Numbered from the stretch's first letter, positions 23,175 through 32,544 are shown. The stretch: 64,000 nt of DNA from Bosea sp. BIWAKO-01 (GCF_001748145.1 NZ_BCQA01000001.1:558001-622000), one strand, 5' to 3'. The notes: generated by a model from the sequence alone, not told the origin. Program-made: numbers and translations.

Positions 23175-23207
23175 AACCGTGAATCGATATGAGTGATAGT
23201 GCTGCAT
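23160..23207 (-). pseudogene. dusA: Displaced original 5' end of dusA
   Basis: Read on the minus strand from the ATG at 23207 this encodes MQHYHSYRFTVAPMMD, and the last residues coincide with the att core. It is the start of an ordinary DusA and lines up with RLSVAPMMD of the present gene. Its own promoter now reads into the island end. Excision would rejoin it to the rest of dusA at 11236. Confidence 0.8.
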
Positions 23208-23316
23208 TTCATCCAGATGTGGGCGACGCGCGTTGTGCGTCGCGTGCCCTTATACGCGAAACCGGGCAGTTTTCGACCGGTTTTGCTAATGGAACTAGCC
23301 CGACGCTGCGCCGCGC

Positions 23317-24207
23317 TCAAAACTGGTAGCGAAGCAGCCGGCCCATGCGCCCGAGAGGAGGACATGCGGAAAGGAACAGGACGGTCAGGCGAGCCGGCCA
23401 GGACATCCTTGCAATCTGGGCCGGATCATAGCCGCGCGGATCATAGGCGGTCAGGTCGTTCCTGAGCTTCAACCCAGGTATCCGGCCCTCGAGCTCGCGC
23501 GGATCGTCGATGCTCCATAGCAGCCTGGCGCCGGTCGCCCGGACCGAACGATGATGGCTGACGAGCCATAGTCCGAGCGGGCTGAAGGCGTCGAAGACCA
23601 GTTCGCCATGCCCGAAATGCGCAACCAGCCGCTTGATCAACCGCGGCACGGCATCCGGCCGCAGATACATCAGCAACCCTTCCGCAATGATCATTGTCGG
23701 CCGTCCGGAAGGCACGTCGTCGAGCCAGCTCGGCTCCGTTACCGAAGAGCCGATCAGGGTGTAACCCTGCCTTTCCGGATAGAGACGCCGGCGCAACGCA
23801 ACGACCTCCGGATAGTCCAGATCGAACCAGCGAACGCCTGCGGGCGGATCGATCCGGAAGACCCGGCTGTCGAGGCCGCAGCCGAGATGCAGCACCGTCG
23901 CATCGGAGTGCCGCATGATGAAGTCGCTGGTCCAGCCATCGAAGATATGCGCCCGCATCGCCAGCGCGATCATGTCGTCCCGACTGACTCCCAGTTTCCG
24001 GAAGTCATAGTCAATCCGGCGGATCGCGCTCGCGGCAAAGCGATCATTCAGCAGGGAATCCCGCAGGCGGCTTTCCTCGCCCTTGGCGTAGAGGGTGATG
24101 AGGAGTGTTTCCCGCTCCCTCGTCAGGGTCACTTTCTCGGAAAGCAATCGCTCGGGATCAGCCCGCACTGGTCGCGCCGTGTTTCGGGTGGTCTGGCTGC
24201 GCACCAT
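23317..24207 (-). CDS. LCMT/PPM-type SAM-dependent methyltransferase
   Basis: 296 residues from the ATG at 24207; the open frame extends upstream but that part is not conserved-looking. The leucine carboxyl methyltransferase fold is shown by an N-terminal helical region (ETLLITLYAKGEESRLRDSL), motif I VLHLGCGLDSRVFR, the acidic WFDLDYPEVVALRRRL strand and FHxxx-like MIIAEGLLMYLRP. Bacterial members such as TcmP-like O-methyltransferases act on small molecules. It follows the GntR gene on the same strand after 74 bp and may be the distal gene of that unit. Substrate unknown. Confidence 0.82.
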   Translation of the reverse strand: MVRSQTTRNTARPVRADPERLLSEKVTLTRERETLLITLYAKGEESRLRDSLLNDRFAASAIRRIDYDFRKLGVSRDDMIALAMRAHIFDGWTSDFIMRHSDATVLHLGCGLDSRVFRIDPPAGVRWFDLDYPEVVALRRRLYPERQGYTLIGSSVTEPSWLDDVPSGRPTMIIAEGLLMYLRPDAVPRLIKRLVAHFGHGELVFDAFSPLGLWLVSHHRSVRATGARLLWSIDDPRELEGRIPGLKLRNDLTAYDPRGYDPAQIARMSWPARLTVLFLSACPPLGRMGRLLRYQF

Positions 24208-24281
24208 TGGGCGATCCCGAATCACGTTGCTGGTTCGATCGGCGCGGGCCTCGGGCACTCCCCGCCCCCTCAGCGCGCCGA

Positions 24282-25031
24282 TCAGGGCCTGTGCAGCACC
24301 TGCGTATGTGCCGGCATGACTTCGTCCTCGAACAGCTCCGGATAGTTCTGCGCAATCCGGGGCAAGGCGTTGAGGATTTCGCGCAAATGCTTGCGCATCT
24401 CGCACTCCGCGCCATCGGCGTCTCCGGCCTCGATGGCATCGACGATCGCGGCATGCTGGGCAACGAGCAGCGGAACCGGCGAGGCGCCGGGCAGCGACAG
24501 ATAGCGGACGCGGTCAGTCTGGGCGCGAGCGCCTTCGACGATGCGGGCGGCGTAGTCGCAATCGACGATCTCGGCGAGGGTCTGATGAAAATTCTCGTCG
24601 AGCACAGCGAAGGCGGAGCGATCGGCGAGCCCAGACGTCTCGCGCTGGCGCTCGATCAGCCGGCGCAGTCGCACCACGTCTTTCGCGGTGATCAAAGCGC
24701 TGGCTGCGCGCGCGATGGCACATTCCACCGCCTCGCGTACGAAGCGGGCATTGGCGATCGCCCGCATCGAAACCTTCATCACATAAGTGCCGCGGCTCGG
24801 CAGGACCTGTACGAGGCCGGCTTCGGAGAGCTCGATGAAGGCCTCGCGGACCGGCTGGCGGCCTACGCCGAAGCGGCCGGCGATATCCTTTTCCGAGAGT
24901 GCCTCACCGGGCCTGAGCCGCGTGGCGATAATCGCCCGCCGCAAGGACGAGACCAGATGCGGAGCGATCGAATCCTTGAGGCGGAGGCTGGGTTCCATCG
25001 TCATGGGCAGAGAGTCCCGCTCATCCCCCAT
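24282..25031 (-). CDS. GntR-family regulator, FadR/FCD subfamily
   Basis: 249 residues; an ATG at 25004 is an alternative start. The winged HTH spans about residues 30-95 (LRPGEALSEKDIAGRFGVGRQPVREAFIELSEAGLVQ). The FCD ligand domain has the metal-binding pattern DENFHQTL, with later histidines in AQHAAIVDAI and MRKHLREIL. FCD regulators sense carboxylic acids or sugar acids. The gene lies downstream of the ABC transporter permease, next to a locus with mannonate dehydratase, so a uronate-related effector is likely. A palindrome at 25051-25061 sits 20 bp upstream of the start. Confidence 0.9.
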   Translation of the reverse strand: MGDERDSLPMTMEPSLRLKDSIAPHLVSSLRRAIIATRLRPGEALSEKDIAGRFGVGRQPVREAFIELSEAGLVQVLPSRGTYVMKVSMRAIANARFVREAVECAIARAASALITAKDVVRLRRLIERQRETSGLADRSAFAVLDENFHQTLAEIVDCDYAARIVEGARAQTDRVRYLSLPGASPVPLLVAQHAAIVDAIEAGDADGAECEMRKHLREILNALPRIAQNYPELFEDEVMPAHTQVLHRP

Positions 25032-25050
25032 CCGGCGGTCTGTCTATCAT

Positions 25051-25061
25051 ACCACTATGGT
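25051..25061. promoter_or_regulatory. Candidate GntR operator ACCACTATGGT
   Basis: Perfect arms ACCA and TGGT around CTA, in the gap between the permease stop and the GntR start. Position and symmetry fit an autoregulatory GntR/FCD site. It differs from the palindrome at 29328, so the two regulators probably recognise different sequences. Confidence 0.4.
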
Positions 25062-25132
25062 GGATGTCGCCATGCCCATACGTCGCAGGGGCCGGCCACC
25101 CGAAGGCGGCCGGCGTCTTCCGTATTGGCGTC

Positions 25133-25963
25133 CTATTTCTTGGCCCGGGCGACGATCTGCGTCGGGTTGACGAAGCGCAGCGCGATCACCAGCCAGATCA
25201 GCGTCGTGATCATGTAGATCACCGCCATGGCATCGATCGACTGCACTGCACGCACGCCTGCCGCGAAGACCGCATAATAGAGGGCGACGACGAGTGTCTG
25301 GCTGGTCGGGCCTGCGGTCAGGAAGGTCAGCTCGAACATCGCGATCGTCCTGACCAGAACCAGCAGCAGCGCAGCCAGAATGCCCGGCATCAGCAGGGGC
25401 AGCAGGACGTGAATGAAGAGCTTGAAGGTGTTCGCTCCGAAGACGCGGGCGGCCGCCTCGATCTTGGTGTCGATCTGCTCGATGAACGGGATCATCACCA
25501 GAATGACGAAGGGAACGGTCGGCACCAGGTTGGCAAGCACCACGCCGGACATGCCGCCGGCCAGGCCGAGCTTGTAGAGCACCGTCGCGAGCGGGATGCC
25601 GAACGTGATCGGCGGCACCAGCAACGGCAGCAGGAACAGCAGCATGACGAGCTTCTTGCCCGGAAAATCCCGCCGCGCCAGCGCATAGGCGGCTGGCACG
25701 CCGAGCAGGCCCGAGAGGAACACGACCAGGAAGACGATCTGGAAGGTCACGCTCAGCACGTCGGAGAGCTGGAACTCGCTCCAGGCGGCCGAATACCAGC
25801 GCGTGGTCCAGCCGGCCGGCAACCATGTGCCAAGCCAGCGGGTCGCGAAGGAACTCGTCACCACCGTCGCGATCATCGCGCCGAGGTTGAGGATGAAGAA
25901 GCCGATGAGCGTCCAGTTGGCGGCAGCCCAGAGCTTGCTGGAGAGGCGGGTATCCTTGACCAT
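25133..25963 (-). CDS. ABC transporter inner-membrane permease (PotC-like)
   Basis: 276 residues from the ATG at 25963, 4 bp after the stop of the preceding permease gene. Six membrane segments and the EAA loop (IEAAARVFGANTFKLFIHVLLPLLMPGI, about 160-188) that docks on the ATPase are visible. It is the second permease of a binding-protein-dependent importer of the polyamine/iron/opine type (PotBC-like). With the other permease, the ATPase and the binding protein it forms a complete importer whose genes are on one strand. Confidence 0.9.
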   Translation of the reverse strand: MVKDTRLSSKLWAAANWTLIGFFILNLGAMIATVVTSSFATRWLGTWLPAGWTTRWYSAAWSEFQLSDVLSVTFQIVFLVVFLSGLLGVPAAYALARRDFPGKKLVMLLFLLPLLVPPITFGIPLATVLYKLGLAGGMSGVVLANLVPTVPFVILVMIPFIEQIDTKIEAAARVFGANTFKLFIHVLLPLLMPGILAALLLVLVRTIAMFELTFLTAGPTSQTLVVALYYAVFAAGVRAVQSIDAMAVIYMITTLIWLVIALRFVNPTQIVARAKK

Positions 25964-25967
25964 GATC

Positions 25968-26855
25968 TCAGCCCTTCCCGCCGCCGGCGGGGCCACGGTA
26001 GAGCATGCCGCGCGCGGCCAGCACGACGACGACGATGCTGAGCTGCACCACGCCCATGATCATCGCGACGGCAGATGCCATCGAATAATCATACTCCTCG
26101 AAAGCAGCCTGATAGGCCGCGATCGAGATGACGCGTGTCGGCCCGGCCGGCGCCCCCAGCAAGACCGCCGAGGGGAAGACCGAAAAGGCCTGCACGAAGC
26201 TGAGGCAGAAGGTAATCGCCAGGCCCGGCAGCAGGAGCGGCAGCAGGATGTGCTTGAACCGTTCCCATGGCCCGGCGCCCAGCGTCGCGCCGGCCTGCTC
26301 GAGCGCCGGATCGACACCGGAGAGATAGGACAGGGTCAGCAGGAACGTGAAGGGAAAGCCGGTGATGACGAGCGAAATGCAGACGCCCCAGTAATTGTGC
26401 AGGAGCTTCACCGGCGTCGAGATCAGCCCGAGGGTCAGCAGGGTGCGGTTGAACCAGCCCTGGGGGCCAAGATAATTCAACAGGCCCTGCGCGACGAGAA
26501 CCGTGCCGAGCGTGATCGGGATCACGAGGATCGTGGTCAGCAGGCGCTGATGCTTCATCATCCGCACGCGGAAGGCGATCGGAATCGCCAGCAGAAGCGT
26601 CACGATCGTAACCGGCAATGCCAGCCAGAGCGTCGTTGCAATCGTCCCGTACAGGAAAGAATCCGAGAAGAAGCGCGTGTAGTTCGCCAGCATCGGCCCG
26701 GCCTTGGGCGTGAAGGAGAGCACGAGCCCATAGAGGAACGGGTAGATGAACAGCGCCAAGAGGAAGAACACCGCCGGCAGAACCAGCAGGGTCAGAGAAT
26801 CGATGCCGCGTGCGGCGAGCCTCTGGCTGAGGGGGATGGATGTCGTAGCGCTCAC
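25968..26855 (-). CDS. ABC transporter inner-membrane permease (PotB-like)
   Basis: 295 residues from a GTG at 26855 that overlaps the ATPase gene stop (GTGA). Six membrane segments are predicted, and the EAA motif reads LEQAGATLGAGPWERFKHILLPLLLPGLA. Pairs with the downstream permease as a heterodimeric channel. The start overlap and the 4-bp spacing to the next gene show tight operon structure. Confidence 0.9.
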   Translation of the reverse strand: MSATTSIPLSQRLAARGIDSLTLLVLPAVFFLLALFIYPFLYGLVLSFTPKAGPMLANYTRFFSDSFLYGTIATTLWLALPVTIVTLLLAIPIAFRVRMMKHQRLLTTILVIPITLGTVLVAQGLLNYLGPQGWFNRTLLTLGLISTPVKLLHNYWGVCISLVITGFPFTFLLTLSYLSGVDPALEQAGATLGAGPWERFKHILLPLLLPGLAITFCLSFVQAFSVFPSAVLLGAPAGPTRVISIAAYQAAFEEYDYSMASAVAMIMGVVQLSIVVVVLAARGMLYRGPAGGGKG

Positions 26856-27925
26856 GCCGCCCCCCCGAAAACCAGGACGCGATCGGGATCTGCAGCCAGC
26901 GTGACCTCGCCGCCCGGCGCGATGCGGTCATGCGCCAGGAAGGAGAGATCGGTTCCATCCGCCATGCGGGAGAAGCCGACGAATTCGCGGCCGCGGAACT
27001 CGGTCGAGACGACGGACGCCTTGAGCCCGGCGCTGCCGGCAGTTGCGGGGTGCAGATCTTCCGGCCGGATCGCGAGCCAGGCCTGAGCACCGGGAGCCAC
27101 GCTGCCGCGCACCCGTCCAACGACCTTGGCGTCACCGACAGTGACGGTCGCGCGCTCACCCTCGACGGAGGCGACGCGGCCGGCGACCTTGTTACGGAAG
27201 CCCATGAACTCGGCGACATCGAGATGGTCGGGGCGGGAGAACAGGTCTTCCGGCCCACCGACCTGACGGACCTGGCCGTCACGCATCACGACGATGCGGT
27301 CGGCCAGCGACAACGCCTCTTCCTGATCATGCGTGACGTAGATCGTGGTTGCACCGAGCGTATTGTGGATGCGGCGGATCTCGGCGCGCATCTCGAGACG
27401 CAGCTTGGCATCAAGGTTGGAGAGCGGCTCGTCCATCAGCACGAGCGGCGGCTCGACGACGATGGCCCGGGCGATGGCGACACGCTGCTGCTGCCCGCCG
27501 GAGAGCTGGCCGGGCAGTTTCTCGGTCTGACCCTGCAACCGGACCAGCGCTGCAGCCTCGCCGACGCGCCGCTCGATCTCGGATTTCTGGACGCCGCGCA
27601 TCTTCAGACCGAAGCCGATATTCCGCTTCACGCTCATATGCGGGAAGAGGGCGTAATTCTGGAACACCATGCCGAAGCCGCGCTCCTCGGGCCGCAGCGG
27701 GTCGATGCGCCGATCATCGAGCCAGATGCCGCCGCCCGTCGCTGGCAGCAGGCCCGCGATCAGGTTCAGCGTCGTCGACTTGCCGCAGCCCGACGGACCG
27801 AGAAGCGCGATGAACTCGCCCTTCTTGATCGTCAGCGACACGTCCTTGACGGCGTTGTGAGTGCCGAAGTCGCGGCTCAGATTGTCGAGCCGCAGCTCGC
27901 GGAAGTTCGCAGCGTGAATCGTCAT
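26852..27925 (-). CDS. ABC transporter ATP-binding protein (PotA/UgpC type)
   Basis: 357 residues. Walker [10 protein letters not shown] (about 44-52), signature [15 protein letters not shown], Walker [14 protein letters not shown] and switch His in [10 protein letters not shown] are all present. The C-terminal ~110 residues form a TOBE domain ([13 protein letters not shown]), as in transporters of polyamines, iron and sugars. It is the energy-coupling subunit for the two permeases downstream and the binding protein upstream. A gap of 100 bp separates it from the binding protein gene. Confidence 0.93.
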   Translation of the reverse strand: MTIHAANFRELRLDNLSRDFGTHNAVKDVSLTIKKGEFIALLGPSGCGKSTTLNLIAGLLPATGGGIWLDDRRIDPLRPEERGFGMVFQNYALFPHMSVKRNIGFGLKMRGVQKSEIERRVGEAAALVRLQGQTEKLPGQLSGGQQQRVAIARAIVVEPPLVLMDEPLSNLDAKLRLEMRAEIRRIHNTLGATTIYVTHDQEEALSLADRIVVMRDGQVRQVGGPEDLFSRPDHLDVAEFMGFRNKVAGRVASVEGERATVTVGDAKVVGRVRGSVAPGAQAWLAIRPEDLHPATAGSAGLKASVVSTEFRGREFVGFSRMADGTDLSFLAHDRIAPGGEVTLAADPDRVLVFGGAA

Positions 27926-28025
27926 TTAGGTCACGTCTTTGGAAAGCGGCTGATGGGTTCTGTCAGGGAGTGTGACGGCGAAGCGAGCCGGCCGGAGCCG
28001 GCTCGCTGTCGTTAGCGGGTTACGT

Positions 28026-29219
28026 TCACTTGCGCTTGGCGCCGCCGACTTCCTCGTCCCAGCGACGGAAAGCGAGCACCATCTGGTCGGGATCGAGCGG
28101 CGTCTCGAGCGGCGCCTCGGCGATGAGCTTCTCGTATTCGGGGCGGCCGTATTCCTTGATCGCCGCCTGGCTCTCGGCGGGTGCCATGTCGAGCGTCACG
28201 CCCTTCACGGCCGGGCCCGGATAGAAATAGCCCTCGTCATAGGTGTAGGCCTGCTGCTCCTTCGTGAGCAGGAAGTTCATCAGGTCGAGCAGCACCGCGA
28301 GCTTCTCGTCCGAGACGCCCTTCGGGATGCACATGTAGTGCGCGTCGGTGACCCAATGGAATCCCTTGAGCGCGCCGACCTTGGCCTCCTTGGGCACGAC
28401 GCCGAGCACGCGTGGGTTGATGTCCCAGCCCGTGGTCGTGACGGTCATGTCGCGGGAGCCTTCGCCGAGCTCCTTCATCACCGCACCGGTGCCGGCCGGG
28501 TAGTACTCGACGTTCTCGCCCAGCGCCTTGAGATAGGCCCAGGTCTTGTCCCAACCCTTGACCGGATCCTTCGGGTTCGAATCCCCGAGGATATAGGGCA
28601 GGCCCATGATCCAGGTCCGGCCGGGCCCCGAATTGGCGGGGCGCGCATAGAAGAATCGGTTCTTGTTCTCGCGGGTATAGGCGAGCAGCTCCTCGGCCGT
28701 CGTCGGCACCTTCTTGACCTTGTCGGGCATGTACTCGAGCAGCGGCCCGGACGGATAATAGGTCACCACGACGCCCTGCCCGCTAGCGAGGCCCTGCATC
28801 TTCGCGGCACCTTCGAGGTAGATCTCGTCGAGCTTCGGCAGCGAGCCTGCAAGCTGCGGCAGCAGCGGCGTCCAGAGCTTCTGGTCGACACCGGCCGAGA
28901 GCGCATCGGTCCCGGTCAGCACCATGTCGATATCGACGCGGTTCGCTTCCTGCTGTGCCTTCAGCTTGCCGGGAAGCTCCGGCGCGGGCGCCTTGGTGAA
29001 CGTGATGCGCGAGACCAGGTTCGGCTTGGCCTTGCGGTAATTCTCGATCGCCTTCTGCGTCAGCGCCAGATTGCCGGCGACATCGACGACGGAAAGCGCG
29101 ACCGGCGAGGTCGGCAGCTTGAGCTGCTGCGCGAAGGCGCCCGGCGCATATGCCGCGGCACCCGCGAGACCGGCAACACCACCAATAAATGTGCGCCGAT
29201 TAATGCTGTCCTGGACCAT
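28026..29219 (-). CDS. Tat-exported extracellular solute-binding protein (family 1-like)
   Basis: 397 residues from the ATG at 29219, which has AAGGGAG upstream. The signal is twin-arginine type (NRRTFIGGVAGLAGAAAY, cleavage after AFA near residue 29). The mature protein has the two-lobed family 1/8 pattern: VDIDMVLTGTDALSAG, PSGPLLEYMPDKVKKVP and DLMNFLLTKEQQAYTYDEGY. First gene of the importer operon and divergent from the GntR gene at 29357. Given the adjacent mannonate dehydratase, the ligand may be a hexuronate or aldonate; that is inference. Confidence 0.88.
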   Translation of the reverse strand: MVQDSINRRTFIGGVAGLAGAAAYAPGAFAQQLKLPTSPVALSVVDVAGNLALTQKAIENYRKAKPNLVSRITFTKAPAPELPGKLKAQQEANRVDIDMVLTGTDALSAGVDQKLWTPLLPQLAGSLPKLDEIYLEGAAKMQGLASGQGVVVTYYPSGPLLEYMPDKVKKVPTTAEELLAYTRENKNRFFYARPANSGPGRTWIMGLPYILGDSNPKDPVKGWDKTWAYLKALGENVEYYPAGTGAVMKELGEGSRDMTVTTTGWDINPRVLGVVPKEAKVGALKGFHWVTDAHYMCIPKGVSDEKLAVLLDLMNFLLTKEQQAYTYDEGYFYPGPAVKGVTLDMAPAESQAAIKEYGRPEYEKLIAEAPLETPLDPDQMVLAFRRWDEEVGGAKRK

Positions 29220-29327
29220 GACTTCTCCCTTCGGTACGGATTTCCCGCTTTTGGTTTCTTTCAAGACACCTTTCGGCGTCAGCCTTGGCGAAGTTCACAT
29301 TGACGCCGCCTCGGAATGCCCGGTATC

Positions 29328-29339
29328 CTAGTATACTAG
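29328..29339. promoter_or_regulatory. Perfect 12-bp palindrome CTAGTATACTAG, candidate GntR operator
   Basis: Lies in the divergent intergenic region between the solute-binding protein gene and the GntR gene, 17 bp before the regulator ATG. A symmetrical site with GTATAC centre is typical of FCD-type GntR operators. Confidence 0.55.
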
Positions 29340-29356
29340 TGGACCAGAGCTTGGCA

Positions 29357-30049
29357 ATGGGCAGCGCAGCGGCACGACAAAGCACAGACCAGATTCACCG
29401 CGCCTTGCGGGACGACGTCCTCAACGCGGTGCTCCTGCCGGGCGAGGCGATGTCGGAAGCGCGGATGGCCGTCCAGTTCGGGGTCAGCCGCACGCCCGTG
29501 CGCGAGGCCTTCAAGCGACTGGTCGACGAAGGTTTCCTGGTGGTCGTGCCGCAGGTCGGCACCTTCGTCGCGCCGATCGATCTGGCGGCAGTCTATGACA
29601 GCCAATTCGTGCGCGAAACCTTGGAATGCCGCACTGTCACGCTGGCCGCACATCGGATCGACGATGCCGGACGCGCCGCGCTGGAACGGCTGATCACGCA
29701 GCAGGAACAAGCGCTCGCAGTGGGCGATCGCGTCAATTTCTTCCGCGCCGACGAGGCTTTCCATGCCGAGCTTTCCCGGCTTTCCGGCCACCCCTCGGTC
29801 TGGGGTCTGATCGAAGGCGTCAAGGCGCAGCTTGACCGCGTGCGCTGCCTGTCGCTGGAGGCCGCATCCTGGCCCGGCATGATCATGGACCAGCATCGCG
29901 AAATCGCCGCAAGGGTCAGTGCCGGCGACGAGCTCGGCGCCGAGAAGGCGATGCGGGCGCATCTGCGCACGGTGTTCGACGCCATCGAGGCGATCGCGCG
30001 CAACCATGTCGACGCCTTCGTCGCGAACACACCGATCCGCAAGGCCTGA
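29357..30049 (+). CDS. GntR-family regulator, FadR/FCD subfamily
   Basis: 230 residues from the ATG at 29357; a longer frame from 29285 would run through the operator palindrome and is unlikely. The winged HTH (LPGEAMSEARMAVQFGVSRTPVREAFKRLVDEGFL) is followed by an FCD domain with metal ligands in DEAFHAEL, MDQHREI and MRAHLRT. It is divergent from the importer operon and 53 bp upstream of uxuA, so it probably represses both and is induced by a sugar acid. It is a paralogue of the regulator at 24282-25031. Confidence 0.9.
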   Translation: MGSAAARQSTDQIHRALRDDVLNAVLLPGEAMSEARMAVQFGVSRTPVREAFKRLVDEGFLVVVPQVGTFVAPIDLAAVYDSQFVRETLECRTVTLAAHRIDDAGRAALERLITQQEQALAVGDRVNFFRADEAFHAELSRLSGHPSVWGLIEGVKAQLDRVRCLSLEAASWPGMIMDQHREIAARVSAGDELGAEKAMRAHLRTVFDAIEAIARNHVDAFVANTPIRKA

Positions 30050-30102
30050 ACCGGCCGCATTCTCTGCATCACGACAAGAAACGACTAGGAAGGAACGCGA
30101 CG

Positions 30103-31299
30103 ATGGAACAAACTTGGCGCTGGTTCGGGCCGGACGATGTGGTGACGCTCGCCCAGGCACGGCAGGCGGGCGCGCAAGGCATCGTCAATGCGCTGCACCA
30201 GATTCCCTATGGCGTCGTCTGGAGCGTCGAGGAGATCGAGGCGCGCAAGGCGATCATCGAAAAGGACAAGAGCCTCGGCCTGCGCTGGTCCGTGGTCGAG
30301 AGCCTGCCGATCCATGAAAGCGTCAAGATCGGCGAAGGCGACCTGGAGCCGATCTTCGTCAACTATCGCCAGTCGCTGCGCAATCTCGCCGCCTGCGGCA
30401 TCGAGGTGGTCTGCTACAACTTCATGCCGGTCCTCGACTGGACCCGGACGGAACTCGCCTGCCCCCTGCCCGGCGGCGGCACGGCGCTGCGCTTCAACCT
30501 GCACGAATATGTCGCCTTCGACCATTTCATGCTGGAGCGCCCCGGCGCTGCCGACGGCCATTCAGCCGAGGTGATGGACCGGGCCAGGGCCTGGTTCGAG
30601 CGCTCGACCGAAGCCGATCGCGCCCGTCTGCTCGCCAATATCATGGCCGGGCTGCCCGGCGCCTATGATCGCTATGACGTGCCCGGCCTGAAGCGCATGC
30701 TCGCGCGCTATCATGAAATGAGCCATGACGGGTTGCGCGCCAATCTGAAGCGGTTCCTCGAAGCGGTGATCCCGACTGCCGAAGAGGTCGGGATCCGCAT
30801 GTGCATCCATCCCGATGATCCGCCACGCCCGCTCTTCGGGCTGCCGCGGATCTGCTCGGATGAGAGCGACATCGCCTTCATTCTCGATGCGGTCGACAGC
30901 CCGTCCAATGGCCTGACCCTGTGCTCGGGCTCGCTGGGCGCCAACCCCAGGAACGACGTGCCCGGCATCGCCCGGCGCTTCGCCGACCGGATCTGGTTCG
31001 CGCATCTGCGCAATGTCGCCAAGGATCCCGACGGCTCCTTCATGGAGGCAGAGCATCTCGGCGGCGACACCGACATGGTGGCACTCGTGGATGCCCTGAT
31101 GGCCGAGGAGCAGCGCCGCAAGGCCGCCGGCTGGCGCCATTGGCGCATCCCGATGCGGCCCGATCACGGGCATGAGCTGCTCGACGATGTCGGCAAGGGC
31201 AGCTTCCCGGGCTACCCCGCCGTCGGCCGCCTGCGGGGCCTCGCGGAACTGCGGGGCGTCATGACGGCGCTGACCAGCCTGCGCGGCTACGACGCCTGA
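30103..31299 (+). CDS. uxuA: Mannonate dehydratase UxuA
   Basis: 398 residues, family length. UxuA dehydrates D-mannonate to 2-keto-3-deoxygluconate in the glucuronate pathway. It starts MEQTWRWFGPDDVVTLAQAR, with the family blocks GIVNALHQIPYGVVW, VVCYNFMPVLDWTRT, CIHPDDPPRPLFGLPRI and the C-terminal WRIPMRPDHGHELLDD, which contain the metal-binding His/Cys/Asp residues. AGGAAGG precedes the ATG. The regulator and importer alongside suggest a hexuronate or mannonate uptake-and-use locus. Mannonate oxidoreductase (uxuB) and KDG kinase are not in the window. Confidence 0.93.
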   Translation: MEQTWRWFGPDDVVTLAQARQAGAQGIVNALHQIPYGVVWSVEEIEARKAIIEKDKSLGLRWSVVESLPIHESVKIGEGDLEPIFVNYRQSLRNLAACGIEVVCYNFMPVLDWTRTELACPLPGGGTALRFNLHEYVAFDHFMLERPGAADGHSAEVMDRARAWFERSTEADRARLLANIMAGLPGAYDRYDVPGLKRMLARYHEMSHDGLRANLKRFLEAVIPTAEEVGIRMCIHPDDPPRPLFGLPRICSDESDIAFILDAVDSPSNGLTLCSGSLGANPRNDVPGIARRFADRIWFAHLRNVAKDPDGSFMEAEHLGGDTDMVALVDALMAEEQRRKAAGWRHWRIPMRPDHGHELLDDVGKGSFPGYPAVGRLRGLAELRGVMTALTSLRGYDA

Positions 31300-31317
31300 T
31301 CAGGTCAGGGGCGCTCC

Positions 31318-32460
31318 TCAGGCCAGAAGACGCTGGTCGGCGAGCTGCACCAGCTTGCCGCCAGCGATCGTCGCAACGGCGCGCGGCTGAGGCGCGTCCT
31401 CGACGATGACCAGGTCTGCCCGCATGCCCGGCGCGATGATACCGCGATCGGCCAGGCCAAGCGCTGCGGCAGGGGCCTGGGAAACCAGCCTCCAGGCGTC
31501 GGAAAAGCTCGCCGTGCCGTTGCGCGCCAGCATGAAGGGCGCCAGCAGCAGCGCCGGATAGTAGTAATCCGAGGCCAGAATGGTGCAGAGCCGCTTGCCG
31601 ACCATGTCCTCGGCAGCCGGGCAGCCGGTATGCGAACCGCCGCGCACGACATTGGGCGCTCCGAACACCGTCGCCTCGTCATGCGCGACAGCCTCGCGCG
31701 CCGTCGCCTCATCCATCGGGAATTCCGCCACGGTCACGCCGAGCGCCCGATACCAGCGCCGCATGTCCGGGCTTATGTCGTCATGCGAGAGTGTCGGAAT
31801 GCCGGCCGCCAGCGAGATCTTCGCCAGCCGCGCGACCGATTCCGGCACCTCGTCGCCGCGGTCATGAACATTTTGCGCCAGGGCCATGAAGTCGTGATGC
31901 GAGAGGCCGGTGCGCTCGACCATCTTGGCGACCTTGTCCGGCCGGGTCGTCTCCTTGAGGATGCCGCCGGTGTGGTCGTTGAAGGCCAGAACTCCGACGC
32001 GCCCCGCCTGCAGCCACTCGATGATCTCGGCCTCGGCATCGAGGTTGAAGGTCTCGTGGCGCAAATGGAAGCGCGTATCGGCTCCGAGCTCCGGCGCGAG
32101 CCGCGCAATCGCGTCGATCAGGCGCCGCGCATTCCCGGCTCCGCGCAGGCCGGGTTCCCAGGACCAGGTCACGCCGTGGAAGGCCGTGGTGATACCGCAA
32201 CACAGCATCGCGCGATCGGCATCGCGCAGGGCGAGATCGATATCAAAGGAGACGCGCGGCCGCGGCATGATGTGCCGCTCGAAGGCATCGCCATGACAAT
32301 CGACCATGCCGGGCAGGACGAGGAAGCCGGTCGCATCCAGGCGCAAGGCGCCGGCAGGAGGAGACGCATCGAGGGCAGCGATGGACGATCCATCGGTGAC
32401 GAGATCGGCACGGGTGAGCACGGCGGTCAGAACTGTTCCGCCCGTGATATGAATTGACAC
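31318..32460 (-). CDS. phnM: PhnM-like amidohydrolase (ribose 1-methylphosphonate 5-triphosphate diphosphatase family)
   Basis: 380 residues from a GTG at 32460, preceded by GGAGGCGG. Amidohydrolase metal ligands appear in PGMVDCHGDAFERHIMPRP, with later FHGVTWSWEPG, TLSHDDISPD and RADLVIVEDAPQPR blocks characteristic of PhnM. PhnM removes pyrophosphate from the C-P lyase pathway intermediate. No other phn genes (phnGHIJ, phnE) are in the window, so the gene is an orphan and could act on another substrate. It lies at the end of the nitrate locus, on the same strand, 84 bp after the flavoprotein gene, so read-through transcription is possible. Confidence 0.8.
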   Translation of the reverse strand: MSIHITGGTVLTAVLTRADLVTDGSSIAALDASPPAGALRLDATGFLVLPGMVDCHGDAFERHIMPRPRVSFDIDLALRDADRAMLCCGITTAFHGVTWSWEPGLRGAGNARRLIDAIARLAPELGADTRFHLRHETFNLDAEAEIIEWLQAGRVGVLAFNDHTGGILKETTRPDKVAKMVERTGLSHHDFMALAQNVHDRGDEVPESVARLAKISLAAGIPTLSHDDISPDMRRWYRALGVTVAEFPMDEATAREAVAHDEATVFGAPNVVRGGSHTGCPAAEDMVGKRLCTILASDYYYPALLLAPFMLARNGTASFSDAWRLVSQAPAAALGLADRGIIAPGMRADLVIVEDAPQPRAVATIAGGKLVQLADQRLLA

Positions 32461-32544
32461 GCCCGCCTCCGCCGCAGCCCCTGGGAGGGCGCGCTTGACG
32501 GGCCAGCATGACGGCAGGATGACAGAGGCCCCGGTCAGGCGAGC

